Part shown: in pieces, positions 1-9,273 of the stretch
How the letters are laid out: each line of letters begins with the position of its first letter
Position numbering within the stretch: position 1 is the stretch's first letter
From: JAMQPK01 sp035937795
GTDB taxonomy: Bacteria; Acidobacteriota; Vicinamibacteria; Vicinamibacterales; JAMQPK01
Length of the DNA: 18,241 nucleotides
Assembly: GCA_035937795.1 (NCBI GenBank)
Contig: DASZHO010000063.1
Coordinates: forward strand, 1-18,241
Direction of reading: 5' to 3'
Notes under the pieces: model-generated
Databases searched by the model: none
What the model was told of the DNA's origin: nothing
Seen by the model: the letters and a program-made list of their open reading frames with translations, nothing else
Translations under genes and position numbers: made by a program

Positions 1-255
1 GGCTTCAAGTTCAAGAAGCCGCAGGGCGCCTATTATGTGATGACCGACATCGCCCATTTCGGCTTCCAGTCAGACATCGAGTTCGCGACGTTTCTGGTGA
101 AGGAGATCGGCGTGGCCACCGTGCCTGGCAGCAGCTTCTTCAACGATCGGAAGGCGGGGCGAAACAAAATCCGCTTCGTCTTCAGCAAGCGCGACGAAAC
201 TTTCCGCGAGGCCGATAGGCGCCTCGCCAAGCTCGCTGCCCGCGTCACCCGCTAA
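1..255 (+). CDS. Class I/II PLP-dependent aminotransferase, C-terminal fragment
   Basis: The gene runs in from before the window, and only its last 84 residues are visible, ending at TAA 253-255. The fragment has the small-domain signature of fold-type I aminotransferases (aspartate/kynurenine/methionine aminotransferase-like). These features are PQGAYY near its start, then SDIEFATFL, a conserved GVATVPGSSFF stretch, the IRFVFSK segment that carries the substrate-carboxylate-binding Arg in this family, and a closing ETFREADRRL helix. Such enzymes move amino groups between amino acids and 2-oxoacids using pyridoxal phosphate in the cytoplasm. The substrate cannot be told from this piece, and the PLP lysine lies upstream, outside the window. 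It converges on the - strand gene at 355, with a heptamer repeat array filling the space between them. Confidence 0.85.
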   Translation, partial: GFKFKKPQGAYYVMTDIAHFGFQSDIEFATFLVKEIGVATVPGSSFFNDRKAGRNKIRFVFSKRDETFREADRRLAKLAARVTR

Positions 256-279
256 CGACAATTGGAAGTGTCTTGAGTA

Positions 280-354
280 ACTTTGAACTCTCCACTTTCA
301 ACTTTTAACTTTTAACTTTTAATTTAACTTTTGACTTTTAACTTTTAACTTTCC
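280..354. repeat. T-rich 7-bp tandem repeat array (ACTTTTA class)
   Basis: About ten units in 7-bp register begin at 280. They include actttga, actctcc, actttca, repeated actttta, acttttg and a final actttcc. One unit is lengthened to 12 bp (315-326, 7+5). The array fills nearly all the space between two convergent genes, and its last base sits directly against the stop codon (TAG, plus-strand cta 355-357) of the - strand gene. Neither strand has the hairpin plus T-run of an intrinsic terminator, so a terminator role is not claimed. Confidence 0.9.
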
Positions 355-1182
355 CTAGTACCTCACAACTCCCCCGAAATACAGCCCTTTCATCAGGAAC
401 GCCCCCGAGTCCTTGTTGATCAAATAGCCAACGTCGATCCGGCGGTACCCCACCTGCACGCCTGCGTGGTTGGTGAAGTTGACCGTGCCGTACAGATCGA
501 AGTCGACGTAATGCGCTCTGTAGGTCGTGCTCAGGCTGTTGGGAATTTTGATCCCGACCAGCTCGCCGGTGACCGAGATGTTTGGCACGACATATACCCG
601 GACGATGCCCCCGAGGTTCGGGATCGGCGCCTTGGCCACCACAAAGTCTGGTGGGGGGATGGGGCTGGTGAGCTTCACTTCCACATCGGTCTCCTTTACT
701 TGCGCGACAAACCCCACAAACCAGCGGTCGTGGTACAGAAAGTCGTACTCGTAGCCGAGCAGCCAGGTATTCCATGTGAGGTCGGTCGACACCGGCAGGT
801 TGATGCCGTAGTGAATGCCGTTGAAGACGAAATCAGTGTGCACCGTCGACTGTGCCATGTAGTGCATCGGGAGGTAGTTCACGCGGAACTTGTGCTTGCG
901 GCCCGGCCGGATCACCAGCCTCCATTCGACGATGCGTTGCTGCATGACGCCGAGATCCTTCGCCGCGTCGATCGTGCTGCCGACGATGCCGAGCGACTCG
1001 CTGGCCACCTGAAGTTGGGGAGGCGGGTTCCACAGCTCCAGCCCTCCCTCGATGTGGTAGACCTCGCCGGTCGCCGGATCGCGAAACGGCGTGGCGCCAT
1101 ATTGAGCGCTCGCGATTGAGGGCGCCACCAGCAGCCCGTACAAGAAAAACACTCCGATTGCGATCGTTCGAATCGACGTCAT
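355..1182 (-). CDS. Secreted beta-barrel-like outer membrane protein, function unknown
   Basis: This is a 275-residue protein that I do not recognise as a named family. The N-terminus is a classic signal peptide: a hydrophobic stretch around residues 7-22 ending in ASA at 24-26, with likely cleavage before Gln27. After about residue 80 the sequence shows alternating polar/hydrophobic segments rich in Tyr, Trp and Phe (for example WLLGYEYDFLYHDRWFVGF), and it ends in VVRY. A terminal aromatic residue is typical of outer membrane beta-barrels. Strand-like segments recur to the end, which fits an 8- to 10-strand barrel. The start is ATG 1182, with AAAGG about 8 nt upstream. It is divergent from the ABC exporter genes across 147 bp. 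The export call is fairly firm; the barrel call is inference. Confidence 0.7.
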   Translation of the reverse strand: MTSIRTIAIGVFFLYGLLVAPSIASAQYGATPFRDPATGEVYHIEGGLELWNPPPQLQVASESLGIVGSTIDAAKDLGVMQQRIVEWRLVIRPGRKHKFRVNYLPMHYMAQSTVHTDFVFNGIHYGINLPVSTDLTWNTWLLGYEYDFLYHDRWFVGFVAQVKETDVEVKLTSPIPPPDFVVAKAPIPNLGGIVRVYVVPNISVTGELVGIKIPNSLSTTYRAHYVDFDLYGTVNFTNHAGVQVGYRRIDVGYLINKDSGAFLMKGLYFGGVVRY

Positions 1183-1329
1183 CGTGAAAACCTTTGTGAA
1201 TCCCCAGTTAATCTGGGCGAGAAGGTGCCGCTAATCGTTGTCCGCCGCCCCGCCAGGCGAGAGGGGAGCGGCCGGCAGCGGCCTGCTGGGATGAGGCGCC
1301 TAAGAATAGCATGAACCACGTTTATACTC

Positions 1330-3117
1330 ATGAAAGTGACTCCCGTTCGGCGCCTGCTTCCATATATGAGCCGTTATCGGCGCGAGTTCCTTCTGGGATT
1401 CGCCTGCCTGGTGATTTCTCCGGCCCTCTTTGCCGTGGTGCCGCGCGTCCTCCAGTTCGCGATCGACGACCTGTCCCGAGGCGTCACCCGCGCTAAGCTG
1501 GCTGAGTACTCGGGCCTGCTGCTGCTCATCGCCGCCGTCGGCGGCTACTTCCGCTATCAGATGCGGCGCATCATCATCAGCGCCTCGCGGGGCTTCGAGT
1601 ACGACCTGCGGAACGATTTCTTCGCGCACCTCGAGCGCCTGCCGCTGGCATATTTCCAGGCCAATCGCACGGGCGACTTGATGTCGCGTGCCACCAACGA
1701 CCTGAGCGCCGTGCGCATGATGGTCGGCCCGGCCGTGATGTACCTGGCCAACACCGTCGTCACCGCGGTCGTGAGCCTGTCCCTGATGTTCGCGCTCGAC
1801 CCAAGGCTCACCCTGATTGCGCTGATCCCGTTGCCCCTCGTGTCGATTGCCGTCAGGCTGTTCGGCACCGCCATCCACAAGACCTTCGAGCAGGTGCAGG
1901 AGCGGCTTGCGGCGATGAGCGCCGTGGTGCAGGAATCGCTCACCGGGGTCCGCGTGGTCCGTGCATATGGACAGGAGTCCGCGGAGATCGAGCGCTTTCG
2001 AGCGTCGAACGAAGACTACCTCAGCCATAACCGCAGACTGACCCGCCTGCAGGGCGCTTTCTTTCCAACGATGTCGATGTTGCTCGGAGTCAGCGCGCTG
2101 CTGGCGCTGTGGCTTGGGAGCCGGCGGGTGGTCAGCGGCCGCATCACGGTGGGCCAGTTCGTGGCGTTCAATGCGTACCTGGCTCAGCTCGCCTGGCCGA
2201 TGATTGCATTCGGGTGGGTCACCAACCTGATGGAGCGCGGCATGGCCTCGTGGAAACGGATGCTCGAGGTGATGGACACCGAGCCGTCGGTTAAAGATGA
2301 ACCCGGCGCCCTCAGCCCTGAGCCCTTAGCCCTGAGCCTTGCGCCCTTAACCCAGAGCCCAACCCGTGGTGCGATCGAGTTCCGCGATCTGACGTTCGCC
2401 TTCGGCGAACAGGTCGTCCTCAGCCACGTCTCCTTCGCCATCCCCGCCGGCGAGACCCTCGCCATCGTCGGCGGGACCGGCTCCGGCAAGACGACCCTCG
2501 TCAACCTGCTGCCGCGATTGCACAACCCGCCGCGAGGGACCGTGTTTATCGACGGGCGCGACGTGCGCGACATTCCGCTCGCCGAGCTGCGCGCCGCCAT
2601 CGGGTTCGTGCCGCAGGAGCCGTTCCTGTTTTCCGACACGCTGGCCGACAACATCGCCTTCGGCGTTCCGGCGTTGAAGGTGCGACGCCCTTTGGCAATT
2701 TCAGCGGCGGCTGAGATTGCCCAGCTCGATAAGGACGTCGCCGATTTTCCCAACGGGTACGACACGATGGTGGGCGAGCGCGGGATCACGCTCTCCGGCG
2801 GGCAGAAACAGCGGGCCGCCATCGCGCGCGCGGTCGTGATCGACCCGCGCATCCTTGTTTTGGATGACGCGCTGTCGGCCGTCGATACTTACACCGAAGA
2901 GGAGATTCTGGCCAGGTTGCGCGGCGTGATGCGCGAGCGTACGTCAATCATCATCTCGCATCGCATCTCCACCGTCCGCGACGCCGATCAGATCATCGTG
3001 CTGGACAACGGGCGCCTGGTCGAGCACGGTAAGCATCAGGAGTTGATCGTGCGCGGCGGCGTGTACGCCGAGCTCTACAAGAAGCAGTTGCTCGAGGAGG
3101 AGCTGGCCGCCTCCTGA
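1330..3117 (+). CDS. ABC exporter half-transporter, MdlA/SmdA-like subunit
   Basis: The protein has 595 residues, the usual length for a fused TMD-NBD multidrug exporter (about 590). The N-terminal ~320 residues form a six-helix type I exporter domain and ~348-590 the ATPase domain. Visible motifs are Walker A GGTGSGKT at 381-388 (Lys387), Q-loop Gln429, signature LSGGQ at 488-492, Walker B ending Asp512 and H-loop His544. The residue after the Walker B Asp is Asp513 instead of catalytic Glu (LDDALSAVD), as in E. coli MdlA and other heterodimeric exporters. The linker (about 326-344) is encoded by an in-frame heptamer array. The partner subunit follows after a short repeat-filled gap. The two probably extrude drugs, lipids or peptides, but the substrate cannot be read from sequence. 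ATG 1330 is used; ATG 1366 is an alternative. Confidence 0.93.
   Translation: MKVTPVRRLLPYMSRYRREFLLGFACLVISPALFAVVPRVLQFAIDDLSRGVTRAKLAEYSGLLLLIAAVGGYFRYQMRRIIISASRGFEYDLRNDFFAHLERLPLAYFQANRTGDLMSRATNDLSAVRMMVGPAVMYLANTVVTAVVSLSLMFALDPRLTLIALIPLPLVSIAVRLFGTAIHKTFEQVQERLAAMSAVVQESLTGVRVVRAYGQESAEIERFRASNEDYLSHNRRLTRLQGAFFPTMSMLLGVSALLALWLGSRRVVSGRITVGQFVAFNAYLAQLAWPMIAFGWVTNLMERGMASWKRMLEVMDTEPSVKDEPGALSPEPLALSLAPLTQSPTRGAIEFRDLTFAFGEQVVLSHVSFAIPAGETLAIVGGTGSGKTTLVNLLPRLHNPPRGTVFIDGRDVRDIPLAELRAAIGFVPQEPFLFSDTLADNIAFGVPALKVRRPLAISAAAEIAQLDKDVADFPNGYDTMVGERGITLSGGQKQRAAIARAVVIDPRILVLDDALSAVDTYTEEEILARLRGVMRERTSIIISHRISTVRDADQIIVLDNGRLVEHGKHQELIVRGGVYAELYKKQLLEEELAAS
2310..2358. repeat. In-frame CCTGAGC heptamer array within the ABC subunit A gene
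   Basis: Seven consecutive 7-bp units are visible: cctcagc, cctgagc, ccttagc, cctgagc, cttgcgc, ccttaac and ccagagc. They encode a Pro/Leu/Ser-rich stretch in the linker between the transmembrane and ATPase domains. A perfect CCTGAGC array would put TGA in this reading frame once every 21 bp. Both such slots read TTA here. Confidence 0.9.
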
Positions 3118-3140
3118 AGCCCTGAGCCTTGAGCCCTGAG
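3113..3140. repeat. GAGCCCT-class heptamer array at the ABC subunit A/B junction
   Basis: Four units in 7-bp register (cctgaag, ccctgag, ccttgag, ccctgag) are followed by cct and then the ATG at 3144. The first unit contains the TGA stop codon of the upstream gene, and the array ends 3 bp before the downstream start. No clear Shine-Dalgarno sequence is left in this gap. Translation of the second subunit may therefore depend on coupling to the first. Confidence 0.88.
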
Positions 3141-3143
3141 CCT

Positions 3144-4964
3144 ATGTCCTTCCACGAAGAAGAAGTCCTCGGCAAGGCCTACGACGCGCGCCTCATGCGG
3201 CGCTTGCTGGGATATCTTCGTCCCTACAGGCTGTGGGTCGCGGTCGCCTTGCTCGCGCTGATGGCCGATGCGCTCCTCCAGCTCACGCCGCCCTATCTCG
3301 TCGGGATTGCCATCGATCGATATATTTCCGTGAAGGATCTCAACGGCCTGCGCGGGATCGCGGCGCTCTACCTTGCTGTGCTCGTCGGGGCCTTCTCGCT
3401 CGAATATGCCCAGACCTACATGATGCAGATGATGGGGCAGCGCATCATGTTTGACATGCGTATGCAGATCTATCGACATCTGCAGCGGCTCGATCTCGCC
3501 TTTTACGACAGAAATCCAGTCGGGCGTCTGATGACGCGCGTCACGACCGACGTCGACGTCATCAATGACCTGTTCACCTCCGGGGTCGTCGCCGCGTTCG
3601 GCGACATGTTCATGCTCGCCGGGATCATGGGCAGGCTGTTGTGGATGGACTGGCGGCTCGCCCTCATCACCTTCTCCGTGCTGCCCCTGATTGTCGGAGT
3701 GGCGCAGTGGTTCCGGCGCAACGTGCGCGACTCCTACCGGAAGGTGCGTACCTGGATCGCACGGATCAACGCGTTTCTGAACGAGCACATCAACGGCATG
3801 CCCACCGTGCAGCTCTTCAGGCGCGAGGCGTTCAACTTCGCGCGGTTCGATGACATCAATGCCCGCCATCGTGACGCCAACGTCGACCAGATTTTCTACT
3901 ACGCCGTCTTCTATCCGGCCATCGAGTTCGTGTCGGCGATCGCCTCGGCGCTGATCATCTGGTACGGCGGCGGCTTCGTGCTCCGCGGCAGCCTGACCCT
4001 GGGGTCGCTCGTCGCCTTCCTCCTGTACTCCGGACGGTTCTTCCGGCCGATCAGCGACATGTCCGAGAAATTCAACACCCTCCAGGCCGCCATGGCCTCC
4101 TCCGAGCGCATCTTCCAGCTGCTCGACACCCCGGTCGCCATTCAAAGCCCGAATCTTGAGCCCAGAGCCCTGAGCCTTGAGCCCAGAGTCCCGGGCCGTG
4201 AGCCCAGAGCCCCGGGCCATATCGTCTTTGACGACGTGAGCTTTGCCTACGCGGCCGAGCCGGTCCTGCGGAACGTCTCGTTCGACGTCCGGCCCGGCGA
4301 GCGCGTGGGGATCGTCGGCGCCACCGGCGCGGGTAAATCAACGCTGATCAGCTTGCTCCTGCGTTTTTACGACGTCACCGGCGGACGCATCCTGATCGAC
4401 GGTATCGACAGTCGCCGGATGGATTTGCGTGAGTTGCGGTCGCTGTTCGGCCTCGTCCTGCAGGACGTCCACCTGTTTTCGGGCACGATTGCAGGCAATA
4501 TCCGGCTCGGCAATGAAGCCATCGACGACGCGCGCGTGTTGCAGGCCGCCCGGGCGGTGCACGCGGACCAGTTTATTGAGAAGCTCCCCGGCGGCTACGG
4601 TGCGCCCGTCGCCGAGCGCGGCGCGACGCTCTCGGTGGGGCAGAAGCAGCTCCTGTCGTTCGCGCGGGCGCTCGCTTTCGATCCCAGAGTGCTGATCCTC
4701 GACGAGGCCACCTCGAGCGTCGACACCGAAACCGAGTTGCTTATTCGTGACGCCCTTCGCGTCCTGATGGCCGGCCGCACGACGCTCGCCATCGCGCACC
4801 GGCTATCGACGATCCAGGACATGGACAAGATCCTCGTGTTCCACAAAGGCAAGCTCCGCGAAGCCGGCAGCCATCAGGAGCTGCTCGGCCTGCGCGGCAT
4901 CTACTACAAGCTCTTCCAGCTGCAATACAAAGCCGCCAACTCACCCGTCGGCGCGAATCGCTGA
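3144..4964 (+). CDS. ABC exporter half-transporter, MdlB/SmdB-like subunit
   Basis: The protein has 607 residues and the same TMD-NBD layout as its upstream partner. Motifs are Walker A GATGAGKS at 392-399 (Lys398), a signature reading LSVGQ at 496-500 where LSGGQ is canonical, Walker B Asp520 with intact catalytic Glu521 (LDEATSSVD), and H-loop His552. LSVGQKQLL is also the form found in E. coli MdlB. Combined with subunit A, this predicts one competent site (B Walker motifs with the A signature) and one degenerate site (A Asp513 with the B signature). The TMD-NBD linker (about 334-359) contains an in-frame heptamer array. ATG 3144 was chosen over an in-frame TTG at 3129, because the latter would translate the intergenic repeat. 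Confidence 0.93.
   Translation: MSFHEEEVLGKAYDARLMRRLLGYLRPYRLWVAVALLALMADALLQLTPPYLVGIAIDRYISVKDLNGLRGIAALYLAVLVGAFSLEYAQTYMMQMMGQRIMFDMRMQIYRHLQRLDLAFYDRNPVGRLMTRVTTDVDVINDLFTSGVVAAFGDMFMLAGIMGRLLWMDWRLALITFSVLPLIVGVAQWFRRNVRDSYRKVRTWIARINAFLNEHINGMPTVQLFRREAFNFARFDDINARHRDANVDQIFYYAVFYPAIEFVSAIASALIIWYGGGFVLRGSLTLGSLVAFLLYSGRFFRPISDMSEKFNTLQAAMASSERIFQLLDTPVAIQSPNLEPRALSLEPRVPGREPRAPGHIVFDDVSFAYAAEPVLRNVSFDVRPGERVGIVGATGAGKSTLISLLLRFYDVTGGRILIDGIDSRRMDLRELRSLFGLVLQDVHLFSGTIAGNIRLGNEAIDDARVLQAARAVHADQFIEKLPGGYGAPVAERGATLSVGQKQLLSFARALAFDPRVLILDEATSSVDTETELLIRDALRVLMAGRTTLAIAHRLSTIQDMDKILVFHKGKLREAGSHQELLGLRGIYYKLFQLQYKAANSPVGANR
4144..4220. repeat. In-frame GAGCCCA heptamer array within the ABC subunit B gene
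   Basis: Nine clear 7-bp units run from 4158 to 4220: gagccca, gagccct, gagcctt, gagccca, gagtccc, gggccgt, gagccca, gagcccc, gggccat. Two weaker units (aaagccc, gaatctt) extend the register back to 4144. The encoded linker repeats EPRAL- and EPRAPG-like stretches. At each of the three in-frame slots where the GAGCCCT unit would give TGA, the codon is AGA. Confidence 0.92.
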
Positions 4965-5091
4965 CGAGCCTCCTTGCGCACCTTGCGGACGTGGGCGCCG
5001 CCCTCAACCGGTAACTCCATTCACGCCGGGCCCTTGGGGGGTGTTCTATTTACGACAGCCCGGCGGCCGCCCCCTCAGCTAGGCTACGGGC

Positions 5092-5412
5092 ATGGCTCAC
5101 ATTCACGCGCGCCGCACCAGGCGTCACCGGAGTTCCACCGCGGACCTCGCCACTCGCCTGAGAGGTCGCGCAGGGCCCAAGGGAGAGCAGGGTGTTCCGG
5201 GGCCGGCTGGCGCCTTGAGCGCCGATCACCTGGAGTACTTCGAGCATGTGACCGAGGAAATCGCCCATATCCACCGGGATCTCGACATCCAGCTGCGGCG
5301 CTTTGCCCAGGTGCAGATGCAGATGGACCAGCTCCGGGCCCTGCTGGCGCCTAACATCGCACCAGTAGGCGGCACGACCGCGGGACCGCGCAAGCCACTG
5401 AAATTGAATTAG
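5092..5412 (+). CDS. Small protein with a short collagen-like segment and a coiled-coil-like helix
   Basis: This is a 106-residue hypothetical protein. Residues 1-24 are basic and His/Arg-rich. Residues 25-42 form six Gly-X-Y triplets (GRA GPK GEQ GVP GPA GAL), a miniature collagen-like motif. Residues 43-90 look like one long amphipathic helix with many Glu, Gln and Leu and could trimerise next to the triplets. No signal peptide or membrane segment is visible. The start is ATG 5092, with only a weak ribosome-binding site. The next gene begins at the base after this stop codon, so the two are probably cotranscribed. Function is unknown; the collagen motif suggests oligomerisation only, since six triplets are few for a stable triple helix. 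Confidence 0.65.
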   Translation: MAHIHARRTRRHRSSTADLATRLRGRAGPKGEQGVPGPAGALSADHLEYFEHVTEEIAHIHRDLDIQLRRFAQVQMQMDQLRALLAPNIAPVGGTTAGPRKPLKLN

Positions 5413-5640
5413 ATGGCACCCAAAATCGAACCAGTGAATGCAAGTAGTTCAGGTAGTGATGGATGGGTCGGGTTTGTCTGCAGAGAGTGTGGCGCCCCGT
5501 TGGGCGTCCATCGATCGAGTAATGGATCGAAGCCTGGCGAGCTGTCCGCGAGAGGCTGGCGCGTCACCTGCACCGGCTGCGGGGTAACCGGTTTTTACGA
5601 GGCCGGCACCAGGATGGTCGGGATCAAAGTCTCGGCCTGA
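5413..5640 (+). CDS. Small zinc-ribbon-like protein (CxxC...CxxC)
   Basis: This 75-residue hypothetical protein has two CxxC knuckles, Cys23-Cys26 (CREC) and Cys53-Cys56 (CTGC), separated by 26 residues. That arrangement can bind one zinc ion in a rubredoxin-like or zinc-ribbon fold. The segment between them is Gly/Ser/Arg-rich, and the N-terminus is a flexible Ser/Gly stretch. ATG 5413 directly follows the TAG stop of the collagen-like gene, which points to coupled translation. Its stop is only 3 bp from the stop of the convergent recQ gene. It could bind nucleic acid or a partner protein, but nothing in the sequence fixes a role. The AT-rich codons near its start differ somewhat from the flanking genes. 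Confidence 0.65.
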   Translation: MAPKIEPVNASSSGSDGWVGFVCRECGAPLGVHRSSNGSKPGELSARGWRVTCTGCGVTGFYEAGTRMVGIKVSA

Positions 5641-5643
5641 TCG

Positions 5644-7452
5644 CTACTTCCTCATCTCCGCCAGAAACAGCTCCCCCAGATCGTCCGCCTTGCGCGTGCC
5701 GACACCCTTGACCCCGAGGAGCGCCTCTCGCGACTGCGGCCGCACCCGCGCCATTTCGCGCAGCGTGGCGTCGTGAAAGATCACGTAGGGCGGGACGCCG
5801 CGCGAGCGCGCGATCTCGAGACGAACTGCGCGCAGCCGATTGAAGAGATCGCGATCGACGTCTTGCCAGGCTTCGGTCTCGACGCGCGACTTTGCGCGTG
5901 CCGAGTCCTTGCGCGGCGGGCGCTGGCGCGCCAGCTTCAGCTCCGGAAAACTCGCTTCGTCTTTCAGAAGTTCCAGCCCCTTTGCCGTGAGCAGGAGCAC
6001 GGGGTACTGTCCATCGGTTTGGTGAAGCAGTCCCAGCCCGGTGAGCTGCTCGATATAGCCACGCACCTCCGCCACCGACGCGTCAGGCAGCAACCCGAAC
6101 GTGCTGAGCTTGTCGTGGCCTCTGCCGGCGACCTGCTCGTTCGCCTGGCCCCGGAGCACGCTCGCCACATGCGTCGCGCCGAAGCGTTGTCCCACGCGCG
6201 CCACGCACGACAGAATTTTGCGCGCAAGCACGGCTGGCCTGGCGGCCGCTTCGAGTTCGTCCAGGCAGTAATCACACGCGCCGCACCGCTCGTTCGACAG
6301 CATCTCGCCGAAATATTCAGCCAGGTGCCGGTGCCGGCAGCCGACGCTCACGGCGTAGCGCTCCATCTTCCGCAGCAGAGCGGTGGCCGCCTCGGTGAGC
6401 TCGCCGTTGGCGTCGAGCATCACGCGCCATCTCACAAAGTCAGCGGAGGAGTAGATGAGCAGGCATTCCGCTTCGAGGCCGTCACGGCCCGCACGTCCCG
6501 ATTCCTGCTGGTAATGCTCGAGCGAGCGCGGCGCGCCCGCGTGAACCACGAACCGGACGTCCGATCGATCGATGCCCATGCCGAACGCCACCGTCGCCAC
6601 GATGACGTCGGCGCGCTCGGTGAGAAACGCGTCCTGGTTCCGGCTCCGTTCCGCGTCCCCCAGCCCCGCGTGATACGGGAGAGCCCTGATCCCGATCGTG
6701 GTCAGCCAGCTCGTCAGCGCATCGACCTCACGTCGCGATACACAATAGATAATGCCCGCTTCCCCGCGGTGCCGCTCCAGCACGTCGGCGAGCTGCCGTT
6801 TCAGCGTCGCCCTCGGCAGCGCCCGATATACCAGGTTCGGCCGATCGAACGAGCCAACCAGCTCGACCGCATCCCTTAGCCCGAGTTGGGCCGCGATGTC
6901 GCGCCTGACCCGCGCCGTGGCTGTGGCCGTGTACGCGTGAAGCGGAACGCCGGGGAGCAGATCGCGGAGCCGTCCCAGCTGGCGATACTCCGGCCTGAAG
7001 TCGTGGCCCCAGTGGCTGATGCAATGGGCTTCGTCGATCGCCACGAATTGGATCGAACGCGCCGGAATCAGCGAGAGAAAGCCTTCGCTGCCCTCACCCA
7101 CCAGCCGCTCTGGCGACACATACAGGAGGCGATAGCGTTGCTGCCGCAGCCCTGCGACGACATCCGCCCTGTCTGCCGGGGAGAGCGAGCTGTTGTACAC
7201 GGCGGCGGGAACGCCGTTGCCGACGAGCGTGTCCACCTGGTCCTTCATCAGCGAAATCAACGGAGACACAATCAGCGCGAGCCCCGGCTGGACGATGGCC
7301 GGCGCCTGGAAGCACAGCGATTTGCCTCCGCCGGTGGGCAGCACGACGACCGAATCGCGTCCTGCGAGCACCGCCTCCATCGCCTCCCGCTGCAGCGGCC
7401 GGAAGGTGCGGTAACCCCAGTAGCGGGAGATCGCCTCTTCGAGACCCGTCAT
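5644..7452 (-). CDS. recQ: ATP-dependent DNA helicase RecQ
   Basis: The 602-residue protein is a full-length RecQ, close in size to the E. coli enzyme. RecQ is a 3'-5' superfamily 2 helicase that unwinds forked and recombination intermediates. In order it shows the Q-motif FRPLQ (Gln21), Walker A PTGGGKS (Lys44), DEAH at 140-143 followed by the aromatic-rich loop, a motif V region with GMGIDRSDV at 291-299, and motif VI QQESGRAGRDG at 315-325. The RecQ-C-terminal zinc-binding Cys are at 372, 390, 393 and 396. A winged helix covers about 405-495 and a complete HRDC domain about 535-602. Its ATG overlaps the stop of the upstream 3D-domain gene (ATGA), so the two are likely translationally coupled. 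Confidence 0.97.
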   Translation of the reverse strand: MTGLEEAISRYWGYRTFRPLQREAMEAVLAGRDSVVVLPTGGGKSLCFQAPAIVQPGLALIVSPLISLMKDQVDTLVGNGVPAAVYNSSLSPADRADVVAGLRQQRYRLLYVSPERLVGEGSEGFLSLIPARSIQFVAIDEAHCISHWGHDFRPEYRQLGRLRDLLPGVPLHAYTATATARVRRDIAAQLGLRDAVELVGSFDRPNLVYRALPRATLKRQLADVLERHRGEAGIIYCVSRREVDALTSWLTTIGIRALPYHAGLGDAERSRNQDAFLTERADVIVATVAFGMGIDRSDVRFVVHAGAPRSLEHYQQESGRAGRDGLEAECLLIYSSADFVRWRVMLDANGELTEAATALLRKMERYAVSVGCRHRHLAEYFGEMLSNERCGACDYCLDELEAAARPAVLARKILSCVARVGQRFGATHVASVLRGQANEQVAGRGHDKLSTFGLLPDASVAEVRGYIEQLTGLGLLHQTDGQYPVLLLTAKGLELLKDEASFPELKLARQRPPRKDSARAKSRVETEAWQDVDRDLFNRLRAVRLEIARSRGVPPYVIFHDATLREMARVRPQSREALLGVKGVGTRKADDLGELFLAEMRK

Positions 7453-8094
7453 TTGATGTTGACGGCGGGCGTGCTGTCCGGCTGCGCAGGAGAGTCAGAC
7501 GGCCGTTCGAACGTCGGGTTGGGAAGCGGCGCGACCGTTTGGTCCGGCACCTGCGGAGGTCTTGGATGGCGTGGTGGCTGCGACGGCCGGTTGTCTTCGT
7601 CGATGTCGCCGGGCGTACGCCGGTGGAACAGCGTTTCGATGAGCGGCGTCGAGTCCCTCGGATCCCAGCCCAGCCTCAGCACGACGATGTGAACGTTTTG
7701 ACGCCCGAACCGCAGCGCCTCGAAGCAGCTCCACATGTACACGTCGATCGCGCGTCCTTGAATTTCCGGGCCGGTATCCATGATCGTGTAAACGCCGTTG
7801 TATTCCGGCATGTCGAAATCAGCCTGCACGACCGATCCGACGGGCAGCAGATTGGCATCCGCGGCTGCCACGCCACTCCGCACTCCGACCCCCGATGCCG
7901 TGGTCTGCCCCTTGCAGTAGGCCGTCGCTTCGAATTTCACCCGCGTCCCCGGCGCCGGTTTCAACTCGCCCTCCAGCAGTGCAGCCTGTCTGGCCGCATA
8001 GCGCGAGTCGGACACCGTCGACTCGTACAGCAAGACGAAGCTCGACACAAGGAGCAGGCTCGGGAACCCGCGGCGCCAGAAAAATTTCGACGTC

Positions 8095-8096
<2 letters not shown>
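7449..8096 (-). CDS. Membrane-anchored 3D (Asp-Asp-Asp) domain protein
   Basis: This 215-residue protein begins with a short basic stretch and a hydrophobic segment (about residues 11-24), which could be a signal anchor or signal peptide. Residues 55-142 match the 3D domain found in MltA-like lytic transglycosylases and Rpf/YuiC-type cell-wall enzymes. Features are an ATAYC start, a TASG turn, and the three acidic positions Asp80, Asp107 (MDTGP) and Asp118 (GRAIDVY), followed by FGRQNVHIVV. The tail (about 165-215) is Pro-rich and probably disordered. A periplasmic peptidoglycan-cleaving role is likely but inferred. Its GTG start lies at the edge of a heptamer array, and no other ribosome-binding site is visible; a start further downstream would cut into the hydrophobic segment. 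Its stop overlaps the recQ start. Confidence 0.8.

Positions 8097-9269
<1,173 letters not shown>

Positions 9270-9273
<4 letters not shown>

Noticed and set aside
280..354. Intrinsic terminator between the convergent genes
   Set aside because: T-rich tracts are present, but there is no GC-rich hairpin before them. The pattern is the heptamer repeat.
1323..1328. TATACT as a -10 box for the ABC operon
   Set aside because: It ends one base before ATG 1330, and no -35 is visible at the right distance. It would work only if translation began downstream, for example at ATG 1366.
3129..3143. TTG start giving the second ABC subunit five extra residues
   Set aside because: It would translate the intergenic heptamer array, and ATG 3144 starts the family-typical sequence.
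5773..6879. A 368-codon + strand open frame
   Set aside because: It is antisense to recQ and shows a shadow composition rich in Arg and His; RecQ motifs on the other strand fully account for this region.
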